From Paracoccaceae bacterium (GTDB lineage: Bacteria; Pseudomonadota; Alphaproteobacteria; Rhodobacterales; Rhodobacteraceae): 45,671 nt of DNA. The position numbers were made by a program, and so were the translations under genes. Positions 19,054-27,123 of the stretch are shown here, one piece after another. The notes under the pieces are model-generated. The model saw nothing but the letters and a program-made list of their open reading frames with translations. It had not been told where the DNA came from and ran no database searches. The first letter of the stretch is position 1; every line of letters starts with the position of its first letter. The stretch spans positions 1 to 45,671 of the forward strand of contig JAOHEK010000023.1 of the NCBI GenBank assembly GCA_028097405.1. Reading direction: 5' to 3'.

Positions 19054-20952
19054 TTAGTCCTCTTGCGGGCGGTTTTGTTGCCAGACATCAATGAAGCGGC
19101 TGAAATTATCAACCATCTGCGTGACGGCCGTTTGGTCATCAATACTGTCGCCAAGCCAGGCTTCAAACGGGGCACCAACAATCGCTCGACCAATTGCGAA
19201 ACCGATGACACGGGGCGATGTAGCTGCCGCGTTCAGCGCGCCGGACACCTCGGATGGGGTCGATTCCATCCCCAGAACCATCACACCACGACACTGTGGA
19301 TCGTTTTGCGTGATAACATTTGTGATGGCGGCCCAAGTGGACGGATCGGAAAAGGGCTCCAGTTTCCAATAATCCGGCTTTACCCCAAGCCCGTAAAATT
19401 GTCCCATCGCTTTAATGACTGCCGCTTCACGGTCACCATCGATTTCGGGCGGAACAATCTCGAGAAGAAAATCATGCCCGGTCCGTTGGCAGGCATCGAA
19501 TGCTTGCGTGATGCGGTCTTGCTGGGTTTGTAAGATGGCTGCGTCATCGTTCGGATCGTAGTGGCATAAACATTTCACGATCTGGTTTTGCGGCCAAGTG
19601 TTCAGCGCCGATCCGACATCCTTTCCGGTGACAAATTCAATCGGCCGTGTTTTGGGAACTTCGAGAGAGCGGGCGGTCCTGATCCCTAGGCGTCCTGCAT
19701 CAAACAGCGCGTCTGTCCCGTATTCAGCATCGACAATATAGCCAACATTCGCGTGGGTTAACCGCACCTGTTCCACGGCCTGAACCGCCAAGCGTTTGAA
19801 GGCTGGGAAGCGACTGTAACCCTTGCCGAGCCTGTCGGCAATATCACGAAACTGGGTGCGGTGATCGCAGGCGAGGAAGAAGATATCGCCTGTATCCTTG
19901 GGCACTTTAATGCGGATACCTTCGATCAATGCCTGCCCCGTCGCGCCGTTTTCTGCGCGATTGATAAAAGTCTGAAGCTCGCCCCAATAAGCATAGTCCT
20001 GCGAACACAGCAGTCGCGTAACCGCGACTGCGCCACATGCATTGGCAATTGTAGCGCAGGTTTCCAGCGGTTCGTTGCGCAGATAGCCGCGCAAGAAACC
20101 AGCCATAAACGCGTCGCCCGCGCCGATGGTATTAATAACTTCGATTTCGAATTTGCGCCCCTGAACAGGGGCTTCTAGGTCGCCCGCATTCCCGCCGCCA
20201 TATACGTCACACCCATAAGCCCCGCGTTTGCAAACGATGATCGCGCCGGTGCGTGCGCGTATTTTGGCCAGCGATGCCGCTGTATCGGGCAGCCCGGCGG
20301 CGGCGGATATTTCCTCTTCGGTGCCAACAATCACATCGGCGACATCGACCACCGCAAGAAATGCGTCCCGAACCACGGGCGCAACACCTGCGCGTTCCGC
20401 GCCGTCTGAATGCGACACAAGCCCCCAAAGCGACGGTCGGAAATCAATATCGAAAATGATCTTGGCGCCGCTCACTTGCGCAAGTCGGATGGCTTTCCAA
20501 CTTGCTGCGGCTACCTTTGGTGTTGAAAAATGTGTGCCCGTCACGACAATCGACTTGGCACGCGCAATGAAAAGTTCGGAAACATCGGTCTCGCAAAGCG
20601 CCATGTCCGCGCAGTCGCGGCGGTAAAAGACATGGGGCGAATTATTTCGATCCTGCACCGTCAATAAAACCAGCGCTGTCAGGCGGTCAGCATCGGTTTT
20701 GATTGCCGAAGTGTCGACGCCTTCTTGGTTAAGTGTTTGCAAGATCGCATCGCCCATCTGGTCGGCTCCGACACGGGTCAGCAGCGCCGCCTGTAATCCC
20801 AATCGGGATGCTCCCGCCGCGATATTCGTCGGACTGCCGCCAACAGAACTTCTGAACAGACTGGCGTCGGCCAGGCTCACCCCGATCTCGGTTCCGTACA
20901 AATCAATAGATGATCGCCCAATGGTTATGACGTCGATATCTTTCGGTAGCAC
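19054..20952 (-). CDS. iolC: Bifunctional 5-dehydro-2-deoxygluconokinase / 5-dehydro-2-deoxyphosphogluconate aldolase (IolC with fused DUF2090)
   Basis: This 632-residue fusion has an N-terminal PfkB/ribokinase domain (about 1-335). It shows VGGSPTNIAAGASRLG near residue 37 and the catalytic NTIGAGDAFMAGFLRGYL near 285, whose Asp is the base. The C-terminal domain (about 350-632; DIFFLACDHRTQF, VGYIVDAEYG, FLLEIVPPE, WKLEP, FAIGRAI) is DUF2090, the aldolase partner seen fused to IolC in many proteobacteria. Together it phosphorylates 2-deoxy-5-keto-gluconate and cleaves it to dihydroxyacetone phosphate and malonate semialdehyde. iolB follows after four bases. Two LacI-type operators lie between it and the divergent iolD. 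Confidence 0.95.
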   Translation of the reverse strand: MLPKDIDVITIGRSSIDLYGTEIGVSLADASLFRSSVGGSPTNIAAGASRLGLQAALLTRVGADQMGDAILQTLNQEGVDTSAIKTDADRLTALVLLTVQDRNNSPHVFYRRDCADMALCETDVSELFIARAKSIVVTGTHFSTPKVAAASWKAIRLAQVSGAKIIFDIDFRPSLWGLVSHSDGAERAGVAPVVRDAFLAVVDVADVIVGTEEEISAAAGLPDTAASLAKIRARTGAIIVCKRGAYGCDVYGGGNAGDLEAPVQGRKFEIEVINTIGAGDAFMAGFLRGYLRNEPLETCATIANACGAVAVTRLLCSQDYAYWGELQTFINRAENGATGQALIEGIRIKVPKDTGDIFFLACDHRTQFRDIADRLGKGYSRFPAFKRLAVQAVEQVRLTHANVGYIVDAEYGTDALFDAGRLGIRTARSLEVPKTRPIEFVTGKDVGSALNTWPQNQIVKCLCHYDPNDDAAILQTQQDRITQAFDACQRTGHDFLLEIVPPEIDGDREAAVIKAMGQFYGLGVKPDYWKLEPFSDPSTWAAITNVITQNDPQCRGVMVLGMESTPSEVSGALNAAATSPRVIGFAIGRAIVGAPFEAWLGDSIDDQTAVTQMVDNFSRFIDVWQQNRPQED

Positions 20953-20971
20953 GTCTTTCGATCCTTTCGAT

Positions 20972-20987
20972 TTGCAATTGCTTGCAA
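20972..20987. promoter_or_regulatory. LacI-type operator TTGCAA-TTGC-TTGCAA (iolC proximal)
   Basis: The site matches the TTGCAA-N4-TTGCAA consensus of the window. It lies 20 bases upstream of the iolC start in the iolC/iolD divergent region and is positioned to block iolC transcription or leader passage. Confidence 0.75.
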
Positions 20988-21069
20988 TTTCTTTTTATTG
21001 GCTGAGCCCTAATAAAGAAACCTATTTCTCCACATACGTGTGGGAATCAGCTGTATGCGTCAGGTTTCG

Positions 21070-21085
21070 ATGCAAGGCCTTGCAA
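21070..21085. promoter_or_regulatory. LacI-type operator ATGCAA-GGCC-TTGCAA (iolD proximal)
   Basis: This is a second site in the same intergenic region, centred 98 bases from the first and 75 bases upstream of the iolD ATG. One outer base deviates from the consensus. Two sites about nine helical turns apart suit looping by a tetrameric or paired-dimer LacI-type repressor. Confidence 0.7.
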
Positions 21086-21159
21086 GAAATTCCTTTGTTG
21101 GATATGCGATTAACAGGTCTACACTATTCCTACGCGCAGATTCTTGGGAGGGCGTCAAA

Positions 21160-23046
21160 ATGCCAAATGAAACCATTCGGCTGACGATGGGTCAGGCCAT
21201 CGTCAAGTTCATGATCAACCAATATATTGAAGTTGATGGCGAACAGAGCCGGTTTTTCGCTGGACTTTGGGGTATTTTTGGCCACGGAAACATCGGCGGG
21301 GTTGCGCAAGCCAGCCAGCAGTTCGCAGATGATATGCCATATTATCTCGGGCGGAATGAACAAAGCATGGTTCATACGGCAATCGGCTACGCCAAGATGA
21401 AGAACCGCCAGGGCTGTATGGCTGTGCTGTCGTCGATCGGTCCAGGCGCGACGAACATGGTCACTGGCGCGGCGACCGCAACGGTCAACCGCATTCCTGT
21501 GTTGATCATGGCAGGTGATACATTCTCCGAACGGGTTCAGGCACCGGTTTTGCAACAACTGGAATCAGAGCATTCACAAGAAATCAGTGCGAACGACGCG
21601 TTCCGCCCAGTCGTTCGCTATTTTGACCGTTTAACGCGGCCAGAGCAGGCGATTACCGCCCTCCCCGAAGTCATGCGCGTTCTGACGTCGCCGTCTGACA
21701 CAGGCGCGGTTTTCCTTGGGATTCCGCAGGATGTTGGAACATTTGCATATGATTACCCTGTGGAATTGTTCCACAAACGGGTTTGGACCATCCCGCGTAA
21801 CCGCCCTGACGAGTCTCTTATCCAACAGGCCGTAAGCTGGATCAAAGAGGCCAAGCGCCCGATGATTTTGGCGGGTGGTGGTGTGCGCTATTCGCGTGCC
21901 GAAGACGTACTGCGCGATCTTGTGACAAAAACCGGTATTCCCGTCGGAGAAACACAAGCAGGCAAGGGCGCGCTTGATTATGACGATCCGCTGAGCCTTG
22001 GCGCTGCGGGGGTTGCGGGCACCAAGGGGGCCAACGAAATCGCCTCGGACACGGATTTGGTGCTGTGCGTTGGTACGCGATTGTCGGACTTTTCGACTGG
22101 ATCGAAATCTATCTTTGCCAATGCAGACGTGCGGTTTATCAATATCAACACCTTTGAAATGGACGCCTACAAACACGCTGCAATCCCGCTGACCGACGAT
22201 GCCAAGGCTACGTTGAATGAATTGCTTCCGCTTTTGGATGGCTATGATACCGGCGATGCATATCGCGCTGAAATTGCCGCTCATAACACCTGGTGGGACG
22301 CCGAAGTTACGCGGCTTTATGCGCTGGATATGGACCCAATCGCGCAATCGGCGGTGATCGGCGAAGTCGAAGCATCGACCGAGGCGAAAGACGTTGTTGT
22401 TACAGCGGCTGGTTCGCTTCCCGGCGATTTGCAAAAGGTCTGGCGCAGTCGAGATTCCCTGTCTTATCAGGTGGAATACGGGAATTCCTGTATGGGGTAT
22501 GAAATCCCAGGCGCGATTGGCGCAAAGATGGCCGCACCGGATCGCGAAGTATATTGCATGATCGGTGACGGGACATTCCAGATGAATCCTGCCGACCTTG
22601 CTTTGGTGACGCAGGAACGTCTGAAGGTGATTTTCGTTCTGATCGACAACCAAGGGTTCTCGTCGGTTGGGCGGGTGTCTGAACAGGTTGGATCAGAAGG
22701 CTATGGGTGCCATTATCGTTACAAAACCCAGTCCGGGCGCTATGACGGCGAACCAATTGTGCTGGAACTGCCGAAAGTCGCCGAAGGGTTGGGTTTGGAA
22801 ACCCATGTCGTGGACTCTCGCGACGAAATCAGAACAGCCCTGTCCGATGCGCGCGCAAGTTCAGCATCAAGCCTGATTTACGTGCGCACTGATTGGGACC
22901 ATAGGATTCCCGGATATTCCAGTTCTTGGTGGGATATGGCCACGGCACAGGTGGCTAACACGCCGGGCACAATTGAAGCCCGCGAAGATTACCTTAAGAA
23001 CAAACCTCGGCAGCGCTATCTGATGCTGCGATCAAAGCCTGACTGA
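21160..23046 (+). CDS. iolD: 3D-(3,5/4)-trihydroxycyclohexane-1,2-dione hydrolase
   Basis: This 628-residue thiamine-diphosphate enzyme opens with MPNETIRLTMGQAIVKFM. The ThDP-activating Glu lies in the segment RNEQSMVHTAIGYAK, the central domain contains PMILAGGGVRYS, and the C-terminal ThDP motif runs from GDGTFQMNPADLALV to LIDNQGFSS. IolD hydrolyses the diketone ring to 5-deoxy-D-glucuronate, the ring-opening step of inositol catabolism. ATG 21160 follows GGGAGGGCGTCAAA; an open frame reaching 21040 would run through the operator and is rejected. It is divergent from iolC and iolB and is followed by a bidirectional terminator. Confidence 0.96.
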   Translation: MPNETIRLTMGQAIVKFMINQYIEVDGEQSRFFAGLWGIFGHGNIGGVAQASQQFADDMPYYLGRNEQSMVHTAIGYAKMKNRQGCMAVLSSIGPGATNMVTGAATATVNRIPVLIMAGDTFSERVQAPVLQQLESEHSQEISANDAFRPVVRYFDRLTRPEQAITALPEVMRVLTSPSDTGAVFLGIPQDVGTFAYDYPVELFHKRVWTIPRNRPDESLIQQAVSWIKEAKRPMILAGGGVRYSRAEDVLRDLVTKTGIPVGETQAGKGALDYDDPLSLGAAGVAGTKGANEIASDTDLVLCVGTRLSDFSTGSKSIFANADVRFININTFEMDAYKHAAIPLTDDAKATLNELLPLLDGYDTGDAYRAEIAAHNTWWDAEVTRLYALDMDPIAQSAVIGEVEASTEAKDVVVTAAGSLPGDLQKVWRSRDSLSYQVEYGNSCMGYEIPGAIGAKMAAPDREVYCMIGDGTFQMNPADLALVTQERLKVIFVLIDNQGFSSVGRVSEQVGSEGYGCHYRYKTQSGRYDGEPIVLELPKVAEGLGLETHVVDSRDEIRTALSDARASSASSLIYVRTDWDHRIPGYSSSWWDMATAQVANTPGTIEAREDYLKNKPRQRYLMLRSKPD

Positions 23047-23056
23047 TAAGATCACA

Positions 23057-23084
23057 TTGGGCGGCTGCAAAGTGCCGCCCAAAA
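23057..23084. terminator. Bidirectional terminator between iolD and the SDR gene
   Basis: A 9-bp stem TTGGGCGGC / GCCGCCCAA with an 8-base loop is followed by A residues. It lies 10 bases after the iolD stop and 15 bases before the end of the convergent minus-strand SDR gene, for which the A run reads as a T tract. Confidence 0.85.
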
Positions 23085-23099
23085 TGCTGTTGTCTTGCG

Positions 23100-23909
23100 T
23101 TATTGCAGGTCGGCGGGCGCTGGCGCCGATTCATATGCCCCCCAGATTGATTGATCAAAATTGACCATCGACCCCGTCATTAGGCCGGATTCAGGACCGG
23201 CAAGAAACGCAACGGCGCGGGCAACCTCTTTGGGGTCAATCAAACGTCCGAATGGTTGTTCAGCGGCGGCCTTTTCCTGCCAATCGTCATCCGCGCCGTG
23301 ATAGGATTTTTGAATAGCGTCTTCGCCATCAGAGGCCATCCAGCCGATGTTCAACCCATTGACCCTGATCCGGTCACGCATCAACGAGTGGGCTGTGTTT
23401 TTTGTCATGGTCGCAAGTCCGCCCTTAGAGGCGCAATAGGCGGCGACAAAGGATTGCCCAGCCAACGCCGACATAGAGGCGATATTGATGATCGCCCCCT
23501 CATTTTTGTCGCGCCGCATGATTTTCGCGGCCTCCTGCATCAGGAAGAACGGCGCGCGCATATTCACGTCCATAATCAAGTCATAGAGTTCGGGCGTCGT
23601 ATCAAGGATCGAGCCGCGATCGGTGATGGCCGCCGCGTTTACGAGGACATTGACCGTTCCAAATGCTGCATCGGCGGCTGCGATGACGGATCGACATGCC
23701 TCAACATTCTGGAGGTCAGCTTGCACAAAACGAACATCGCAACCTGTTTGGGCCGTGATGTCTGACGCGACCTTTTCTCCACGCTCTGAATTGCGACCAC
23801 ATGTTACGATCCCAGCAGCCCCGCGCTGTGCCAACAGTGTCGCGATTGCTGCGCCAAGGCCTTGGCTTCCCCCGGTGACGACAGCGATTTTTCCCGAAAA
23901 TTCAGACAT
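23100..23909 (-). CDS. Short-chain dehydrogenase/reductase (classical SDR)
   Basis: This 269-residue protein has the cofactor motif TGGSQGLG at 12-19, the structural NAA in VLVNAAAI near 92, the catalytic Ser in NIASMSALAG, and YCASKGG with the Tyr-x3-Lys pair. An acidic or basic discriminator in CGRNSERG suggests NADP but is not decisive. ATG 23909 follows GAGGAAAAC. It is divergent from the winged-helix/solute-binding regulator, with a 30-base site between them that probably controls both. It likely oxidises a ring or sugar hydroxyl in the same pathway. Confidence 0.9.
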   Translation of the reverse strand: MSEFSGKIAVVTGGSQGLGAAIATLLAQRGAAGIVTCGRNSERGEKVASDITAQTGCDVRFVQADLQNVEACRSVIAAADAAFGTVNVLVNAAAITDRGSILDTTPELYDLIMDVNMRAPFFLMQEAAKIMRRDKNEGAIINIASMSALAGQSFVAAYCASKGGLATMTKNTAHSLMRDRIRVNGLNIGWMASDGEDAIQKSYHGADDDWQEKAAAEQPFGRLIDPKEVARAVAFLAGPESGLMTGSMVNFDQSIWGAYESAPAPADLQ

Positions 23910-23996
23910 TTGTTTTCCTCCGCTATTGAATAATGTGTTGTGTCAGAACCCGTTAGTTTTCCGCAATACTGTCATGAAATTCCCGATTTACGACCA

Positions 23997-24026
23997 GAAA
24001 TGAATTCATTTTGAACATTTGGGATA
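23997..24026. promoter_or_regulatory. Candidate operator of the winged-helix/solute-binding regulator, left copy
   Basis: A 30-base element contains the palindrome AAATGAATTCATTT (23998-24011) and runs into CATTTTGAACATTTGG. An inverted copy with 27 of 30 bases identical is at 25739-25768. It lies 32 bases before the regulator's ATG and 87 bases before the divergent SDR start. Its position and conservation suggest autoregulation and control of both neighbours. Confidence 0.65.
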
Positions 24027-24058
24027 TAGGGTCCAATGGGAGGAGGGGAGGAAGAACA

Positions 24059-25732
24059 ATGACCAAAGACGAGCTGATCAGAAGCATTGCGCTGTTGGAA
24101 CGCCTGCGCAGTCTGCGCGGCCTATGGATCGAAGAACCCGCATCTGAGCCAATATTGCAAATGTCGTTGTTCTTGATGAAGCAGCATTTGACCGGGCGTC
24201 TGACGACCCCGACAAGTCTGGCGCAGGCGGCGGATGTCCCCTACACCACCGCAACCCGCCGCGTCACCGATATGCGCAGGCAGGGGCTTATTGATTTACG
24301 ACCAAGGACAAAGTCCGGTCGGTCCTTTTCGGTGCATCCCAGCCCAAAATTGATCACTAAAATGACGTCCCTGCTGACTTCGGTACAAGCCGCCGTTGCC
24401 GACAACCTAGGTGGACGAGCACCGCGCAAATCCGACAAGCGTAATGAACCCGATCTAATCGGGGCACCCGCCATTGCATCTGGCAAGCTTGGTTTTGCAG
24501 GTGGTCTGGACATCCTTGTCCTTGATGATCCCGCCTATTCAATCGGTAAACCGCTGCGGCGGGAGCTAAGTTACCTGATGGGTGGGCAAGTGCGGTTTCA
24601 TGAAGCATCCATCGACACCCTGAGGGACAAAATTCTTTCAAATTCCCAGAGAGATACGTCCAAATATGATGTTGTCGCGGTAGATTTGCCAATGATTGCA
24701 GAGTTCGCGGCGCGCGGGGTTCTTGCTGAGCTGGATGATGTCGCCAGTGACAGCCGCGTCAATAGAACCGACTTTGTCTCTGCGGCATGGCGCGGAACTT
24801 TTTCGGCTGATCGGCAATACGGGATACCAATTCTTATCAACCCGCAATTGCTATTTTGCCGAAAAGACCTTTTCGCGGGCTCAAACCTACCACCTCCGCA
24901 ATCCACAGATGACGTTTTGGCGGCGGCAAAGGCGCTACATGATCCCGCTCGGGGCCAGTACGGCATATCATGGACGGGCGGGCGTGGCGGGCCAATTGGT
25001 CAGGCGTTCATCCACTTTCTTGCCGATTTTGGCCAGCCCGTGTTTCAATTTGCGCGCTCCGTTGGTGGATTTCAGACCAGTCGGTTCAGCGACCAATCCC
25101 TAAAGCCCCAAATACAAACAGATTGCGGACATCTCACTGCGCAGTTCATGGTTGATCTGCTTGAGGTTTCGGCCCCCGACGTCCTGTCTACGGGTTGGGA
25201 TGGGCAGGTTGCACTGTTGCGCGCTGGCAAAGTGGCGATGGCCTATGAGTGGGCCAGCCGTGCAGCGCAGTTGACGGGCCTTTCTTCAGGGGTCGAACTT
25301 GATTTCTTGCCGCATCCAACCGGGGAAATCAGCGGAGAAGCGCAGCCAAGATCGAACATGGCTCCAATTGGGGGCTTTGCGTTCAGCATACCAAAAAACA
25401 TCGCGCCATCGCGTTTGCGCATGGCTTGGAATGCCATCGAATGGATGTCTTCGCCCGAAATTATCAAGCTGCTGGTGCAACACGGCGGTCACGTCACGCC
25501 CCGTATTAGTGTAGGTGCAGACCCTGCTGTGCGGCAGTTGTCACCGATGATATCTGCGGTTGATCAAATGGCACGACGCGGGCAAATCCGGCTGTGGCCG
25601 CGCCCACCCGTTGCTGGATATTCCGCTGTTGTCGCGATCCTAGGGGACGAAATTCACGACATGCTTAGCGGTAAGCAGTCAATTTCTCAGGCACTTGGTC
25701 GGGCACAAGAGCGCGCCGAACAGATCGCGTGA
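24059..25732 (+). CDS. Predicted cytoplasmic regulator: winged helix-turn-helix fused to an ABC solute-binding domain
   Basis: This 557-residue protein has no signal peptide. Residues about 30-110 form a MarR-like winged helix: LTTPTSLAQAADVPYTTATRR is the helix-turn-helix region, followed by MRRQGLIDLRPRTKSGRSFSV as the wing. From about residue 145 it resembles an extracellular solute-binding protein family 1 (KYDVVAVDLPMIAEFAARG, YGIPILINPQLLFCRKDLF, GQVALLRAGKVAMAYEWAS, GGFAFSIPKN). A transport-derived ligand domain is thus joined to DNA binding, giving a one-component sugar sensor. ATG 24059 follows GGGAGGAGGGGAGG. Near-identical inverted 30-base sites flank the gene. It could be misnamed as a transporter subunit; no permease adjoins it. 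Confidence 0.82.
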   Translation: MTKDELIRSIALLERLRSLRGLWIEEPASEPILQMSLFLMKQHLTGRLTTPTSLAQAADVPYTTATRRVTDMRRQGLIDLRPRTKSGRSFSVHPSPKLITKMTSLLTSVQAAVADNLGGRAPRKSDKRNEPDLIGAPAIASGKLGFAGGLDILVLDDPAYSIGKPLRRELSYLMGGQVRFHEASIDTLRDKILSNSQRDTSKYDVVAVDLPMIAEFAARGVLAELDDVASDSRVNRTDFVSAAWRGTFSADRQYGIPILINPQLLFCRKDLFAGSNLPPPQSTDDVLAAAKALHDPARGQYGISWTGGRGGPIGQAFIHFLADFGQPVFQFARSVGGFQTSRFSDQSLKPQIQTDCGHLTAQFMVDLLEVSAPDVLSTGWDGQVALLRAGKVAMAYEWASRAAQLTGLSSGVELDFLPHPTGEISGEAQPRSNMAPIGGFAFSIPKNIAPSRLRMAWNAIEWMSSPEIIKLLVQHGGHVTPRISVGADPAVRQLSPMISAVDQMARRGQIRLWPRPPVAGYSAVVAILGDEIHDMLSGKQSISQALGRAQERAEQIA

Positions 25733-25738
25733 CCACTT

Positions 25739-25768
25739 TATTCCAAATGTTCAAAATGGATTTATTTC
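25739..25768. promoter_or_regulatory. Candidate operator of the winged-helix/solute-binding regulator, right copy
   Basis: This is the inverted copy of 23997-24026 (27 of 30 bases identical; core CCAAATGTTCAAAATG). It lies just after the regulator's stop and 97 bases upstream of the PhyH-C start, where it would control that gene. Confidence 0.62.
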
Positions 25769-25864
25769 ATCTTGTTTGAATCGCCTTTCCGATGTCGAAT
25801 TTGAAAGCGCAGAGGGCCTCGGCCCAAATGCAAAGATTGCACGCTATCAGAAGTGAAAAAGATC

Positions 25865-27058
25865 ATGAAAGACCTCGATATTCTAAAGGACGCAGGATGG
25901 AACGCATCGGTGCCTCCAAACGGTTTCATCAACCGCCCGAAAGACATTGTGAACAATGACAACCCTCAGGGGCTGTCTTCTGATCAAGCCGACATCGAAA
26001 TCGAAACCACACCCGAGCATATGAATCTGGTGTCTGGCGATCCGACCTGTACGACTTGGACACGCGCCTATGATGATCCGGGCGTTGTTGGCCTGAGAAA
26101 GCATCTATACGCGAACAATGGGATCAAGGGGCTTGAACTGGTATCGCCCGACGATCCCAAACGGGCTGCCGAACTGTTTCACCGTGATGGTTTTGTTGCA
26201 GTCAAAGACGTGCTTGGCCCTGATCAGCTGGCGCGCATGCGCTCTGCTGCGCATCAAGCCGTGGCTGAATTGATGGAAGACGACCGAGACTGTTCAGCTG
26301 GTGGGGGCGCTGGTGGATTGCCGCATCGTTACTCGTTCGGAGGCGGTTCCGCATCGCGTCATATGTTGCATGTTGACGAATGGTGCGAGTTGATTGACTT
26401 GCCAACCACCACGCCAATCCTGACCGAGATTTTCGGCTCGGCTGACTATGTCGTTGGTGGGGCAGGGGGCGACATCGCCATGCCCGGCGCGATGGAATAT
26501 CAGGGTTTGCACTCGGACAATATGTGGTCTGAACTGCCTGATCCTTATGGCAATGTCACAATGCGCGACATCCCGGTTCCAGTGCTCACGATCAACTTTC
26601 CAATGATCGACCTGACGTATGAAAACGGGCCTATCCGACAAATTCCCGGAACGCAGCGATCGCGTGCGCCCATTCCAAGCCTTGTAGATGAGCCAGACTG
26701 GATGAAGCTGTCTACCGTCTGCCCAGCCCCGGCTGGCACGGCTGTATTCCGCGATATCCGCGCGTGGCATGGCGGCACACCGAACCTGTCGCGCGATGTG
26801 CGGGCAATGCCCAATGTCGAATACTACGCGCCGTGGTTTCGCAGCGAAGGCATCATGCGCTGCATGCCGTACGAGCAGTGGGAAAAGCTATCGCCTCATG
26901 GGCAACGGATTTCACGTATGGTCGTTTGTGACAAAGGTGAGCAGGTCATCGGCGCCGGCTTCATGGATCCACGCCGCAAGAAACGCGAAGAATTCAAGCA
27001 AAAGCAGCTTGATGCATTGGGTGAAAAAGCCGCGCGTGAATATCTTGCGAGGCTATAA
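25865..27058 (+). CDS. Phytanoyl-CoA dioxygenase (PhyH) family protein, copy C
   Basis: This 397-residue protein is only distantly related to copies A and B. The HxD metal motif is LHSDNMW near residue 217, the distal His is in RDIRAWHGGTPN near 300, and the following Arg (RAMPNVEYYAPW) is the candidate 2-oxoglutarate ligand. HRDGFVAVKDVLGPDQLARM near residue 100 is the typical start of a PhyH domain. The N-terminal 90 residues are an extension of unknown role. ATG 25865 has only a weak ribosome binding site; a GTG at 25853 is an alternative. It lies after the fusion regulator with its putative operator in the gap and ends at a strong terminator. Confidence 0.85.
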   Translation: MKDLDILKDAGWNASVPPNGFINRPKDIVNNDNPQGLSSDQADIEIETTPEHMNLVSGDPTCTTWTRAYDDPGVVGLRKHLYANNGIKGLELVSPDDPKRAAELFHRDGFVAVKDVLGPDQLARMRSAAHQAVAELMEDDRDCSAGGGAGGLPHRYSFGGGSASRHMLHVDEWCELIDLPTTTPILTEIFGSADYVVGGAGGDIAMPGAMEYQGLHSDNMWSELPDPYGNVTMRDIPVPVLTINFPMIDLTYENGPIRQIPGTQRSRAPIPSLVDEPDWMKLSTVCPAPAGTAVFRDIRAWHGGTPNLSRDVRAMPNVEYYAPWFRSEGIMRCMPYEQWEKLSPHGQRISRMVVCDKGEQVIGAGFMDPRRKKREEFKQKQLDALGEKAAREYLARL

Positions 27059-27070
27059 GGCCATCATGTG

Positions 27071-27110
27071 CGCCCCGGTGAAGCTTTGGCTGACCGGGGC
27101 GTCTCTTTTT
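27071..27110. terminator. Rho-independent terminator after PhyH-C
   Basis: A 9-bp GC-rich stem CGCCCCGGT / ACCGGGGCG is followed by TCTCTTTTT. It lies 12 bases after the stop and 14 bases before the 3' end of the convergent Gfo/Idh gene. Confidence 0.88.
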
Positions 27111-27123
27111 GTCGAAACGCGGA

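Noticed and set aside
21040..21159. An upstream extension of iolD by 40 codons
   Set aside because: It would include the operator at 21070 and lacks a ribosome binding site, whereas ATG 21160 follows GGGAGG and gives the usual IolD N-terminus.
21631..22653. A 340-codon minus-strand frame opposite iolD
   Set aside because: The plus strand encodes a full thiamine-diphosphate enzyme; the antisense frame has no recognisable features.
23997..25768. The 30-base inverted repeats as ends of an insertion sequence carrying the regulator gene
   Set aside because: The enclosed gene is not a transposase, no target duplication is visible, and both copies lie in promoter positions; operator sites are the simpler reading.
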